Shown here: positions 25,038 through 33,406 of the stretch, one piece after another
Layout: every line of letters starts with the position of its first letter
Position numbering within the stretch: position 1 is the first letter of the stretch
NCBI RefSeq assembly: GCF_003352465.1
Contig: NZ_CP031153.1
Coordinates: 610,465-674,464, forward strand
Reading direction: 5' to 3'
Length of the DNA: 64,000 nucleotides
DNA from: Kordia sp. SMS9
Lineage (GTDB): Bacteria > Bacteroidota > Bacteroidia > Flavobacteriales > Flavobacteriaceae
Program-made: the position numbers and the translations under genes
The notes under the pieces: model-generated
Told to the model about the DNA's origin: nothing
The model's database searches: none
The model's input: only the letters and a program-made list of their open reading frames with translations

Positions 25038-26276
25038 ATGGAAACCCTTATTGCCGAAGTTGAAAAGTATGTTGTTCACTTTCTGAATAAAAAAGTAGAT
25101 AAGTCGTATGTGTACCACAATGTTACGCATACAAAGTCTGTGGTAGATGGTACCAAAGAACTTATTGAAGGACTTGAGATTGAAGAAAAGCAAGCAAATC
25201 AGCTTATCATTGCTGCTTGGTTTCACGACACAGGTTATTCGCAAGGCGTTGAAAATCACGAAGAGGAAAGTGTGCAAATTGCTACTGAATTTTTACAGAA
25301 ACACGCTATTTCAGAAGAAGATTTGAAAGCGATCAATACGCTTATTCTGGCAACAAAAATGGGCAGAAAACCTACAAATTTACTCGAACAAATAATTTGT
25401 GATGCCGATTGTAGTCACATAGGAAGCAAGAATTTTCAAGATTTATCCGAGTTGCTTCGCAAAGAAATTGAGCTCACACAAAACAAATCCATTTCGGAAG
25501 CTGAATGGTTGGACGAGAATATAAATTTTGTATCAGAAAAGCATACATTTCACACAACATACGCATCAAAGAATTGGCAAAAACGCAAAGGGAAAAATCT
25601 AGCAAAGCTGTTACAATCCAAAAATAAGGTGACGAGAGATATCACCAAATTAAAACAAAAGAAAGCCGAATTAAAGTTTAAAAAGGACAAAATTGAATTG
25701 CCTGAACGCGGAATTGAAACGATGTTTCGTGTTGCGCTTCGAAACCACATCACATTAAGTGACATTGCTGACACTAAAGCAAATATACTTTTATCGGTAA
25801 ATGCCATTATTATTTCTATGGTGCTTTCTAATTTGGTATCTAAGCTTGATAATCCTTCCAATGATTATATGATTATCCCAACCATTATTTTTACCGTATT
25901 CACCGTAGTTTCGATGGTGCTTTCTATTTTAGCGACGCGACCAAATGTGACAAAAGGAAAATTCAACAAAGAAGATGTTGCCAATAGAAAAGTGAATTTG
26001 CTGTTTTTCGGAAATTTTCATCAAATGAAGTTGGACGAATTTGAGTGGGCAATGGGCGAAATGATGCAAGATCGCGATTATTTATACGGTTCACTCACGA
26101 AAGATTTATACTTTTTAGGACTCGTTTTAAACAGAAAATACAACTTATTACGAACAACGTACACCGTATTTATGATCGGAATCGTCATCAGTGTATTGTC
26201 GTTTGTGGTTGCTTTTTACACACGCGATCCCGAAGCTGGCAGAAGAACTTTAGAAGCTGCTACAACGTTGTTATAA
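25038..26276 (+). CDS. HD-domain protein fused to Pycsar effector-like (PycTM/DUF5706) membrane module
   Basis: 412 residues. An HD phosphohydrolase domain occupies about 1-180, with metal ligands apparently intact: His27/His31 (YHNVTHT), His63-Asp64 (WFHDTGY), His74 and Asp122 (CDADCSH). A charged coiled coil (180-225) leads to a module at about 228-395 with RVALRNHITLSDIADTKANILLSVNAI and three hydrophobic helices (about 246-267, 278-299 and 374-395). This matches what I recall of the Pycsar effector TM family (DUF5706). Pycsar effectors respond to cCMP or cUMP and disrupt the membrane, but no pyrimidine cyclase is adjacent. The HD domain might destroy or sense a nucleotide. Confidence 0.8.
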   Translation: METLIAEVEKYVVHFLNKKVDKSYVYHNVTHTKSVVDGTKELIEGLEIEEKQANQLIIAAWFHDTGYSQGVENHEEESVQIATEFLQKHAISEEDLKAINTLILATKMGRKPTNLLEQIICDADCSHIGSKNFQDLSELLRKEIELTQNKSISEAEWLDENINFVSEKHTFHTTYASKNWQKRKGKNLAKLLQSKNKVTRDITKLKQKKAELKFKKDKIELPERGIETMFRVALRNHITLSDIADTKANILLSVNAIIISMVLSNLVSKLDNPSNDYMIIPTIIFTVFTVVSMVLSILATRPNVTKGKFNKEDVANRKVNLLFFGNFHQMKLDEFEWAMGEMMQDRDYLYGSLTKDLYFLGLVLNRKYNLLRTTYTVFMIGIVISVLSFVVAFYTRDPEAGRRTLEAATTLL

Positions 26277-26324
26277 AAATTTAAACGCACATAGCGCCAT
26301 CTAACAGTAAAGCGATCTAAAAAC

Positions 26325-28700
26325 TTATTTGAATTCTTCCATTAATTGATCAATGGTTAAGGATGATTTTTCGTTAAAGTCATCTTGATATATCACTTCT
26401 ACACGCAATGCGCGCAAACCTGAAACACTTTGCAAGTCTTCCAATTCGAGATTTTCTAATTTCCCAAAATAGTTTTTCGACTGCATGTATTTGATATATT
26501 TTATGTACTCGCGAGCATCTTTGTCTTGTGAGTATACGATGGCAATTTTTCCAGGAACGGTTAAACGTTCTGTTGTACCTTTTATATTGGCTTTGTCAAT
26601 ACGTTTTTTAATGATTTCATAACGAATGTTGTACGCGCCATCTACATCAAATTGCTTTTCGTCCATACGGAATTGAATCGCGAGTGGATTGCTGTGTACT
26701 AAAATCAAGGAAGCCACTTGCAAGTCATGAATCATATCTTTTCGTGCGTTGTACGCCACTTGTTCCATTTCATACATGTTCTGCAATTGCCATAAACGCA
26801 AATTATAAAGGTATAATTTATGGAATACTTTGTCTTTCACTAACGACTGTCCAATGTACATATTGTACTCTACTCCATCCGTTTTGTAACGCTCAAAATA
26901 GTGTGGAAACATGGCTTGTGCTTCTTCCTGTTTTTTGTCGATATAGTTTGCCAATTTCGTATTTAAAATGGTCACACTATGTTCATATTCTTTTCGCTTT
27001 TCGTACACCACTTTCAGATTAGAGTCTAAACGATTCATATACGTATCTACCAATTTCGCTACATCGACATCAATCTCTTTTAAGTGTCTAAAAACAGGAT
27101 AAATATCTTTCTTTAAAAACTCTAAAATCCCAAGTTCATCACCCGCTTTTAGTCCTTCTTGTGTGTGGTCTAAATATTCGCTAATTCTAAACGCCAATTC
27201 GTCATAAATCGGAAGATTTGCCTTATCCATCGCACCTTTGAGCACATTGATAGCCAGCTCTAATTGCGTCGTTAAATCTTCTTTTATGGCTTTGTTTCTT
27301 GCGGTAGAAGAACCTTTAATGTCACTTTGTCCAAATAACGGATGTACGTTCTCAAAAACAATATTTTGAACTACAGGATTTTCTACATTTTCTACCAATT
27401 CTGATTGAAATTTTTCTGCGGCTTCATAAAAACGCCATTTTACAGCAGGATGAATAGACGTATAATGTTCTTGAATGGTGGCTTCTAGTACATTTTGAAA
27501 TGATTCTGATTCACGATTTACAGCTGCTTCAAATACTGGAATGATGTCTCGAAGCTTCTGCTGATTTACAGAGTTTAATTCGTACGATCTTGGCGATGCA
27601 ATTTCTAAAACTGCCAAATCTCCTGCTTGTTTTGCTCTGATAGGAATCAAAATAATACTCTGAATTCCTTTGGCTTTTAGTTTTTTATAAAACATGTTAT
27701 GACCCGATTCTTCACCGTATCTTTCTACATCAGAGATGGCAATGGTTTCATTGTCGCGAAATACTCTCTCTGCAATTCCACCACAAAAAAATGTATCACA
27801 TGCTATTTCTTGATCTCTTTGAAAAATTAAGCTGTCACACTTTTTAATACGTTTGATGCTTTTTCCATCTTTTGTAGAGCTTACATATACTGAGAAGCCT
27901 AATTCTAAATCTTTGATATTGAAAAATTCGCGTAAATTTTGGCGAAGATCTTCTATCAAACTATCATCACTTCTCAATAAATTGGAACGAATAGAAGAAA
28001 GTGTTTCATCAAACGTTACATCAAATAGATTCATGATCCCAAATCCTTTGAAAATGTAACTTTCGAGTGGAAATTTTTCTTTCCAAACCTCAATATTGTC
28101 GTAATTATCTAATAGTAATTTTACATCATCGTCTGTAATTTTTGGTGCATTTTCTGTTGGTATCACTTGACAAAAATCGCCGTTAAAAGCAACTCTGTAG
28201 TGTTTCATGACACCTAAATTTTTATCTGGAATGTCAAAATAGAACGGACGTTTTAGGTCGATCGAATAGCCATAACAAATATTTAAAATTAGCACACAGG
28301 CATGCAAATACAACTCTTCTTCTGGTAAATTCCGTGCTGTAAAATCGTAATCATCACCTGCGTTTTTCAGAATATTTTTGAGTCGATTTGAATATTTAAA
28401 CGACTGAAATGAAAATGGAATCGTAGCCACTTTGATTTCGTTATCCGTTAAAATTTCTGGAAATAATCCGTCTAAAATTAAATCGATTTGATCTCTATAT
28501 TGTTCTATTTGTGATAAATCGCTAATCCCTTCTTTTAGTGCTGGATAATTATTTAAATACTCAACAATTTCTACGGCAGATTTATTGTAGGGATGATTTA
28601 CATCTTCTACATATTTATCATAGAAAGAGATCACTTGATCAAAACTGACTAAGAGTTGTAAGGGTAAATTTATATCGTGGTGTGTATGTGTTGTGTCCAT
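26325..28700 (-). CDS. GAF-domain protein
   Basis: 791 residues, soluble, no signal peptide. A GAF-like domain is recognisable at about 250-395, with CDTFFCGGIAERVF, ISDVERYG and a beta-strand core SIILIPIRAKQAGDLAVLEI. The rest is alpha-helical, including a long C-terminal half rich in charged helices. No kinase, cyclase or HTH domain is visible, so it is a stand-alone ligand-sensing protein or scaffold. It is convergent with the HD/Pycsar-like gene, stops 48 nt apart. Function unknown. Confidence 0.8.
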   Translation of the reverse strand: MDTTHTHHDINLPLQLLVSFDQVISFYDKYVEDVNHPYNKSAVEIVEYLNNYPALKEGISDLSQIEQYRDQIDLILDGLFPEILTDNEIKVATIPFSFQSFKYSNRLKNILKNAGDDYDFTARNLPEEELYLHACVLILNICYGYSIDLKRPFYFDIPDKNLGVMKHYRVAFNGDFCQVIPTENAPKITDDDVKLLLDNYDNIEVWKEKFPLESYIFKGFGIMNLFDVTFDETLSSIRSNLLRSDDSLIEDLRQNLREFFNIKDLELGFSVYVSSTKDGKSIKRIKKCDSLIFQRDQEIACDTFFCGGIAERVFRDNETIAISDVERYGEESGHNMFYKKLKAKGIQSIILIPIRAKQAGDLAVLEIASPRSYELNSVNQQKLRDIIPVFEAAVNRESESFQNVLEATIQEHYTSIHPAVKWRFYEAAEKFQSELVENVENPVVQNIVFENVHPLFGQSDIKGSSTARNKAIKEDLTTQLELAINVLKGAMDKANLPIYDELAFRISEYLDHTQEGLKAGDELGILEFLKKDIYPVFRHLKEIDVDVAKLVDTYMNRLDSNLKVVYEKRKEYEHSVTILNTKLANYIDKKQEEAQAMFPHYFERYKTDGVEYNMYIGQSLVKDKVFHKLYLYNLRLWQLQNMYEMEQVAYNARKDMIHDLQVASLILVHSNPLAIQFRMDEKQFDVDGAYNIRYEIIKKRIDKANIKGTTERLTVPGKIAIVYSQDKDAREYIKYIKYMQSKNYFGKLENLELEDLQSVSGLRALRVEVIYQDDFNEKSSLTIDQLMEEFK

Positions 28701-28720
28701 AAGCTAGCTTATTTGATATA

Positions 28721-28728
28721 CAAAGATA
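28721..28728 (-). promoter_or_regulatory. Promoter -7 box of the GAF gene
   Basis: TATCTTTG on the minus strand, 20 nt before the start codon, matching TAnnTTTG. Confidence 0.6.
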
Positions 28729-29007
28729 CGAAATCCTTGATTATGTTAGTGTTAAAGCAATTTTATTGCTCTTGAAGTATCTTGTTTTTTGAATTAAACA
28801 ATACAATATTAGACGTAATTTTTGGTAAAATGTTACATGATTTGGGCAGGTTTTTTTTGACTTTTTTGATTGGTTTAGATTGTAAGACTTTGTAGGTTTT
28901 TGTTTGTCTGCGTCACACTGAACTTTTATGTTGAATGAAATTGAAGTGTGATTTAGTGTCTTAGTATTTAATGTCACAATTTGTCAATTTGAATATATAT
29001 CTTTTTC

Positions 29008-29154
29008 TAAGAAACGTCCTTTCGAGAAGGAAAGCATTATTTGGGAACGTATTGTGTGCAAAAAGATATGGTAGAATTGGAAGCTTCTGCGTATGTGCAT
29101 CATTTGTTGGATGTTGTTCAGAGGATTGTTTTGGAGGAGCAATTTTCTAAATAA
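29008..29154 (+). pseudogene. Possible gene remnant (C-terminal tail without start)
   Basis: Within the ~495-nt gap between the GAF gene and the orphan gene at 29197 there is an open frame ending in TAA at 29154. Its last ~30 codons read like ordinary protein (DMVELEASAYVHHLLDVV), with no plausible start upstream because a stop sits at 29008. A neighbouring frame is open just before it (KRPFEKESIIWERIV), as expected if a gene decayed by frameshift. No family recognised. It may be chance. Confidence 0.3.
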
Positions 29155-29196
29155 AATAATTTTCCTACTTTTAAGGAAAGGTTAAGTGTAAATAGA

Positions 29197-29835
29197 ATGG
29201 AACTAGATGAATTAAATCGACAGAAGTTAGTTGAGGAATTAAAATCTATTAAAACAACAAGGTTGACAAACATAGTCAAAAGTATTTCCGTTTTAATTGG
29301 AAGTATTATTTTGTTTATTGTCATAACAAGACCTGAATATCTTTTGAATAAAAAAGTATCTCAAGAAGATATAAGTAGAGAAAGAGCTAAATTGATTCTA
29401 AATCTCATAAATGAAAATAAAAGTTCTGAGAACATGCTTTTGGGACTTTCTATTATAGAAAAAGCCTATCCAATTGAAAATAGTCAATGGATAAATAGCA
29501 TTAGAGAAATTCTTCTTATTAGGTATCAAAAAAATATGAATGTTAGTCAAATAAATTCTATAGATTCGAATCAACAAAAAGCACTTTATCAAGCCAAACT
29601 AAATTTAAATAAGCTTTTGAGCATCAAAGAAGAATTTGAGATAACAAAACTAGCTCAAGACCATTTAGGATATAAAATTAAAATAGATGATTCTTTGATT
29701 GCAACTACCTTTTTTAGTCAATACAATACACTAAAAAATAAAGTTGATGCAGATATTTTGGCTACTAAAACTGAAATATGGGATTTACAAGTCAATCCAC
29801 TTATAAATGAAAACAAATATAAACTTTATCAATAA
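29197..29835 (+). CDS. Hypothetical AT-rich membrane-anchored protein
   Basis: 212 residues. A charged helical N-terminus leads to one membrane helix at about 26-44, followed by a helical, charged C-terminal domain with no motif I recognise. Codon use is more AT-rich (many AAA, ATA, AAT codons) than in flanking housekeeping genes, suggesting accessory status. It is convergent with the ferredoxin gene, stops 6 nt apart. No function proposed. Confidence 0.65.
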   Translation: MELDELNRQKLVEELKSIKTTRLTNIVKSISVLIGSIILFIVITRPEYLLNKKVSQEDISRERAKLILNLINENKSSENMLLGLSIIEKAYPIENSQWINSIREILLIRYQKNMNVSQINSIDSNQQKALYQAKLNLNKLLSIKEEFEITKLAQDHLGYKIKIDDSLIATTFFSQYNTLKNKVDADILATKTEIWDLQVNPLINENKYKLYQ

Positions 29836-29841
29836 GAAAAT

Positions 29842-30174
29842 TTAACTCTCCGGCGCCAATTCCACTTCCAAACCTTCCAGTTCTAGCGTCATTTGAATTT
29901 GGCAACCCAAACGGCTGTTGTCTTCTACGTAAAACGCTTCTGCAAGCATCATGTCTTCATCCACGCTCATTTCTGGCAATTCATGATCAGAATGTACATA
30001 ACATTGACAGGAAGCACACATTGCCATGCCGCCGCAAATTCCAATGGTTCCTTCGGGAGCGAGTTCGTATGAACGTACCACTTCCATTAAGTTCATTGCC
30101 ATATCGGTTGGCGCTACGATTTCGTGTGTAACGCCTTCTCGATCTTTTATTTTTATGTTGATGTCTGCTGACAT
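29842..30174 (-). CDS. 2Fe-2S ferredoxin (adrenodoxin type)
   Basis: 110 residues. The cluster ligands follow the adrenodoxin pattern: Cys47, Cys53, Cys56 and Cys91 (ICGGMAMCASC, then LGCQIQM), with an extra Cys58. It carries electrons for reductases or Fe-S assembly in the cytoplasm. It lies downstream of the ferredoxin-NADP reductase gene on the same strand, but a 249-nt repeat-bearing gap separates them, so cotranscription is uncertain. Confidence 0.92.
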   Translation of the reverse strand: MSADINIKIKDREGVTHEIVAPTDMAMNLMEVVRSYELAPEGTIGICGGMAMCASCQCYVHSDHELPEMSVDEDMMLAEAFYVEDNSRLGCQIQMTLELEGLEVELAPES

Positions 30175-30205
30175 TGTGATGTACTATTTACGATTGTTGA
30201 TTGTT

Positions 30206-30234
30206 GATTTTCATCTCGACTGCGCTCGATGTGA
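30206..30234 (+). repeat. Dispersed intergenic repeat, copy 1
   Basis: A 29-nt element (core CTCGACTGCGCTCGATGTGA) recurring at 30322-30350 with one mismatch. The core contains the near-palindrome TCGACTGCGCTCGA. Confidence 0.65.
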
Positions 30235-30321
30235 CACATTCGAACTGACATATTTATTTTGATACGTCTTTACGAGGAGTTTGCGACGAAGTAATCTGTT
30301 ACTATAGAAGCAGATTGCCAC

Positions 30322-30350
30322 GATTTTCATCTCGACTGCGCTCAATGTGA
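30322..30350 (+). repeat. Dispersed intergenic repeat, copy 2
   Basis: Second copy of the element at 30206-30234, 28 of 29 bases identical (CTCAATG instead of CTCGATG). Between the two copies lies a GAGGAGTTTGCGACGAAG stretch that reads like part of the same kind of dispersed intergenic sequence. No ORF is supported in this gap. Confidence 0.65.
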
Positions 30351-30423
30351 AAATCTCGCAATGACGTTATAAAACCCAAACTTAGGTAATTGAATGAAAT
30401 TCTGAAAGAATTTTGTATTGAAA

Positions 30424-31479
30424 TTAATTTATCGCTTTTACCACCGCTTTTGGTGCTTCTTTACGTGTGCCGTCAAAACCATCAATTCCACTTACGGTGG
30501 TGTATTTCATGACATATTTTTTGTTTGGAAAGATACGTTGATACGCACTTTGACACATTAAGGTTGCTTCGTGGAATCCGCACAGAATCAACTTTAATTT
30601 CCCTGGATAGGTATTTACATCACCAATGGCATAAATTCCTGGAATATTCGTTTGATAGTCCAACGTATTGTCTACTTTGATGGCGTTTTTCTCAATTTCC
30701 AATCCCCAATCGGCAATGGGTCCGAGTTTTGGTGCCAATCCAAATAGTGGAATAAAATGATCTGTGTCAATCGTAACAGGTGCTTCTCCTTTTTTGGTCA
30801 CCTCAACACCTGACACGTGCTTTTCTCCATGAATTGCCGTAATTTCCGCAGGCGTAATTAGGTTGATTTTCCCGAGATTTTTGAGTTCTTGTACTTTTTC
30901 AACGGAATCTAAAGCACCACGGAATTCGTTTCTTCTGTGGACCAACGTTACTTCTGAAGCAACATCTGCTAAAAAGATACTCCAATCCAACGCAGAATCG
31001 CCTCCACCAGCAATGACAACTTTTTTGTCGCGATAGAGTTCTGGATCACGAATGATGTATTCGACACCTTTGTCTTCGTATTGCGCTAAGTCTTTTAGCG
31101 GTGGTTTTCGTGGTTCAAAACTTCCCAATCCGCCAGCAATGGCAACAATAGGTGCGTGGTGTTTTGTTCCTTTATTTGTAGTGACGACAAACGTTTCATC
31201 GTCTAGTTTTTCAATCGTTTCTGCGCGTTCTCCTAGTGTAAATGTAGGTTCAAACGGCTCAATTTGCTTCATTAAATTATCTACCAAATCGCCCGCCAAT
31301 ACTTCTGGATATCCAGGAATATCATAGATGGGTTTTTTAGGGTAAATTTCCGAGCATTGTCCGCCTGGCTGTGGCAACGCGTCGATTAAATGACATTTTA
31401 GTTTTAATAATCCTGCTTCAAATACAGCAAAAAGTCCCGTAGGACCTGCTCCAATAATAAGTATATCGGTCTTAATCAT
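30424..31479 (-). CDS. Ferredoxin--NADP reductase, thioredoxin-reductase-like type
   Basis: 351 residues. Two Rossmann motifs are seen: GAGPTGLF at the N-terminus for FAD and VVIAGGGDSALDW for NADPH, plus GDVNTYPGKLKLI near the C-terminus. The CxxC of thioredoxin reductase is absent, which together with QPGGQCSEIYP identifies the YumC-type ferredoxin-NADP reductase family. It probably feeds electrons from NADPH to the ferredoxin encoded downstream. It follows the mrp and NifU-like genes on the same strand. Confidence 0.88.
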   Translation of the reverse strand: MIKTDILIIGAGPTGLFAVFEAGLLKLKCHLIDALPQPGGQCSEIYPKKPIYDIPGYPEVLAGDLVDNLMKQIEPFEPTFTLGERAETIEKLDDETFVVTTNKGTKHHAPIVAIAGGLGSFEPRKPPLKDLAQYEDKGVEYIIRDPELYRDKKVVIAGGGDSALDWSIFLADVASEVTLVHRRNEFRGALDSVEKVQELKNLGKINLITPAEITAIHGEKHVSGVEVTKKGEAPVTIDTDHFIPLFGLAPKLGPIADWGLEIEKNAIKVDNTLDYQTNIPGIYAIGDVNTYPGKLKLILCGFHEATLMCQSAYQRIFPNKKYVMKYTTVSGIDGFDGTRKEAPKAVVKAIN

Positions 31480-31546
31480 TTTCTTTCTCTATAATTCTAA
31501 TGTAAAAATAATATGTCTGTAAGTGTCATTGTATGACTTTTATCAG

Positions 31547-31789
31547 TTAGTCTTCTACACTGATTACTTTTTCAATTTGTGGTACGTGTTTTTTGATGGT
31601 CATTTCTACACCAGACTTTAAGGTCATTTGGTTGACGCTACAACCAACACATGCGCCTTCTAGTTGAACTTTGACCAAGGTGTCATTTTCAATGTCTACG
31701 AGTTTGATATCGCCACCGTCACTTTGTAAAAAAGGACGAATTTCCTCCAGTGCCTTTTCTACGTTGTTTCTTATTTCTTCGGTTGTCAT
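31547..31789 (-). CDS. NifU-like Fe-S scaffold protein
   Basis: 80 residues, essentially a single NifU C-terminal domain. It has LQSDGGDIKLV (21-31) and the cluster-binding CVGC (Cys47/Cys50) in GACVGCSVNQMTL. It holds a transient [4Fe-4S] cluster and hands it to target proteins. It begins 19 nt after the Mrp ATPase gene, whose product is also an Fe-S carrier, so the two are an operon. Confidence 0.92.
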   Translation of the reverse strand: MTTEEIRNNVEKALEEIRPFLQSDGGDIKLVDIENDTLVKVQLEGACVGCSVNQMTLKSGVEMTIKKHVPQIEKVISVED

Positions 31790-31808
31790 GTATATCTTGT
31801 TTACGAGA

Positions 31809-32936
31809 TTATTTTTTGATGGCTGAACATCCTGCCATTGTTGTAATTTTTATAACTTCTGTAGCAGGTAAACTTTCATTACGGTTTACCACTTCTTGCA
31901 CTACATTTTGCGTCAATTTTTCAAAAGCTGCTTCAATTAATGTAGCGGTTTGCATTGCTGCAGGTCTTCCTACGTCTCCAGCTTCACGAATGCTTTGCAC
32001 CAATGGAATTTCTCCTAAAAATGGCACGTCGATATCTGTTGCTAGGTTTTTAGCACCTTCTTTTCCGAAGATGTAATATTTATTGTTTGGCAACTCTTCA
32101 GGAGTAAAGTACGCCATATTTTCTATAATTCCCAATACAGGAACGTTTATGCTGTCTTGCTGAAACATTGCTACCCCTTTTTTAGCATCTGCCAATGCCA
32201 CATTTTGCGGTGTACTCACCACAACGGCTCCTGTGATTGGTAAGGATTGCATGATGCTTAAATGAATGTCTCCAGTTCCTGGAGGTAAGTCTAATAGTAA
32301 GAAATCCAATTCGCCCCAAGCGGCATCAAAAATCATTTGGTTTAGAGCTTTGCTTGCCATGGGTCCACGCCAAACGACGGCTTGATTTGGCTTTGTGAAG
32401 AATCCGATAGAAAGAATTTTAACACCGTAACTTTCTACAGGTTTCATTTTAGAAGCGCCATCTATACGAACCGCCAACGGTTTTTCGCCTTCTACATCAA
32501 ACATAATTGGCATGGATGGTCCGTAAATATCCGCGTCTAGTACGCCAACTTTAAAGCCCATTCCCGCTAAGGTTACCGCTAAATTTGCCGTTACGGTAGA
32601 TTTTCCAACGCCTCCTTTTCCAGAAGCAACGGCAATGATATTTTTGATATTTGGTATTTGCTTTCCTTTGATTTGCGGTTTTTCAGGTCGCTCAACTTTA
32701 ATGTTTACTTTGACTTTCGCGTCTGCGTATACTTTATCTCGCAAAACCGATGTAATGTCTGCTTCTACTTTTTTCTTAGCTTGTAATGCAGGATTTGCGA
32801 TGACGATATCAATTACGATTTCATCTGCAAACGTCATGATGTTTCGCACGGCACCACTAGCAATCATATTGGCACCTTCACCTGGAACGGTAATGGTACT
32901 TAATGCTGCTTGTATTTCTTTCTTTTCTATTTTCAC
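31809..32936 (-). CDS. Mrp/NBP35-family Fe-S carrier P-loop ATPase
   Basis: 375 residues. An N-terminal DUF59/MIP18-like domain (about 5-82) precedes the ParA-type ATPase with deviant Walker A ASGKGGVGKST (104-114), DADIYGPSMP and LPPGTGDIHL motifs. It binds and delivers Fe-S clusters in the cytoplasm. The C-terminal CxxC of some relatives is not seen; only one Cys (AGCSAIKK) remains near the end. It heads the NifU-like/reductase group. A promoter box lies 78 nt upstream at 33015. Confidence 0.92.
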   Translation of the reverse strand: MKIEKKEIQAALSTITVPGEGANMIASGAVRNIMTFADEIVIDIVIANPALQAKKKVEADITSVLRDKVYADAKVKVNIKVERPEKPQIKGKQIPNIKNIIAVASGKGGVGKSTVTANLAVTLAGMGFKVGVLDADIYGPSMPIMFDVEGEKPLAVRIDGASKMKPVESYGVKILSIGFFTKPNQAVVWRGPMASKALNQMIFDAAWGELDFLLLDLPPGTGDIHLSIMQSLPITGAVVVSTPQNVALADAKKGVAMFQQDSINVPVLGIIENMAYFTPEELPNNKYYIFGKEGAKNLATDIDVPFLGEIPLVQSIREAGDVGRPAAMQTATLIEAAFEKLTQNVVQEVVNRNESLPATEVIKITTMAGCSAIKK

Positions 32937-33014
32937 AATATTGTTTTTAGTTTGAATTGTTCAACGTACCTAAGCGTTTTCGCAAAAACACTAATATAAA
33001 TTGATTCTAAATTG

Positions 33015-33022
33015 CAAAGATA
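33015..33022 (-). promoter_or_regulatory. Promoter -7 box of the mrp operon
   Basis: TATCTTTG on the minus strand, 78 nt before the mrp start. The remainder of the ~470-nt gap to 33407 is AT-rich; no gene or clear structure was seen in it. Confidence 0.55.
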
Positions 33023-33406
33023 CAGCGAAATGTTTAGAAAGTGAAGTTGTTGTATTGAAATGATTGATGGTATAATTTAGTCTTCTTATAAGATCTTTTT
33101 GAGATAAAGCGATGATATACTATGCAAAAAATAAAATTCTTCTATTGGAGGCAATCTCTTTTTGTCAGTCAAAACGTGTTCGTTTTTTTAGTGAGTTTTT
33201 TGAAAATTACTCTGCTTTTATAAAAACCGACTATCTACATTAGGGTTGTGCTAGAAATTTTAGTTTTTTTGAAACTGAGTAATAAATACACTAACATTTT
33301 AAAGAAGCAAGAGCTAAAAAAAGGAACTCGTGTGAATTAAGTTAGTTTTAAATAAAATTTTAAGATATTTTTACTTTCAAATATATAGCCGAAAATCAAT
33401 ACACTT

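Noticed and set aside
25038..26276. A complete Pycsar defence operon
   Set aside because: Only an effector-like module is present; no pyrimidine cyclase or other defence gene lies beside it.
28741..28977. 78-codon minus-strand open frame upstream of the GAF gene
   Set aside because: Composition is Lys/Asn/Thr-rich as expected for AT-rich non-coding DNA, with no signal, domain or promoter support.
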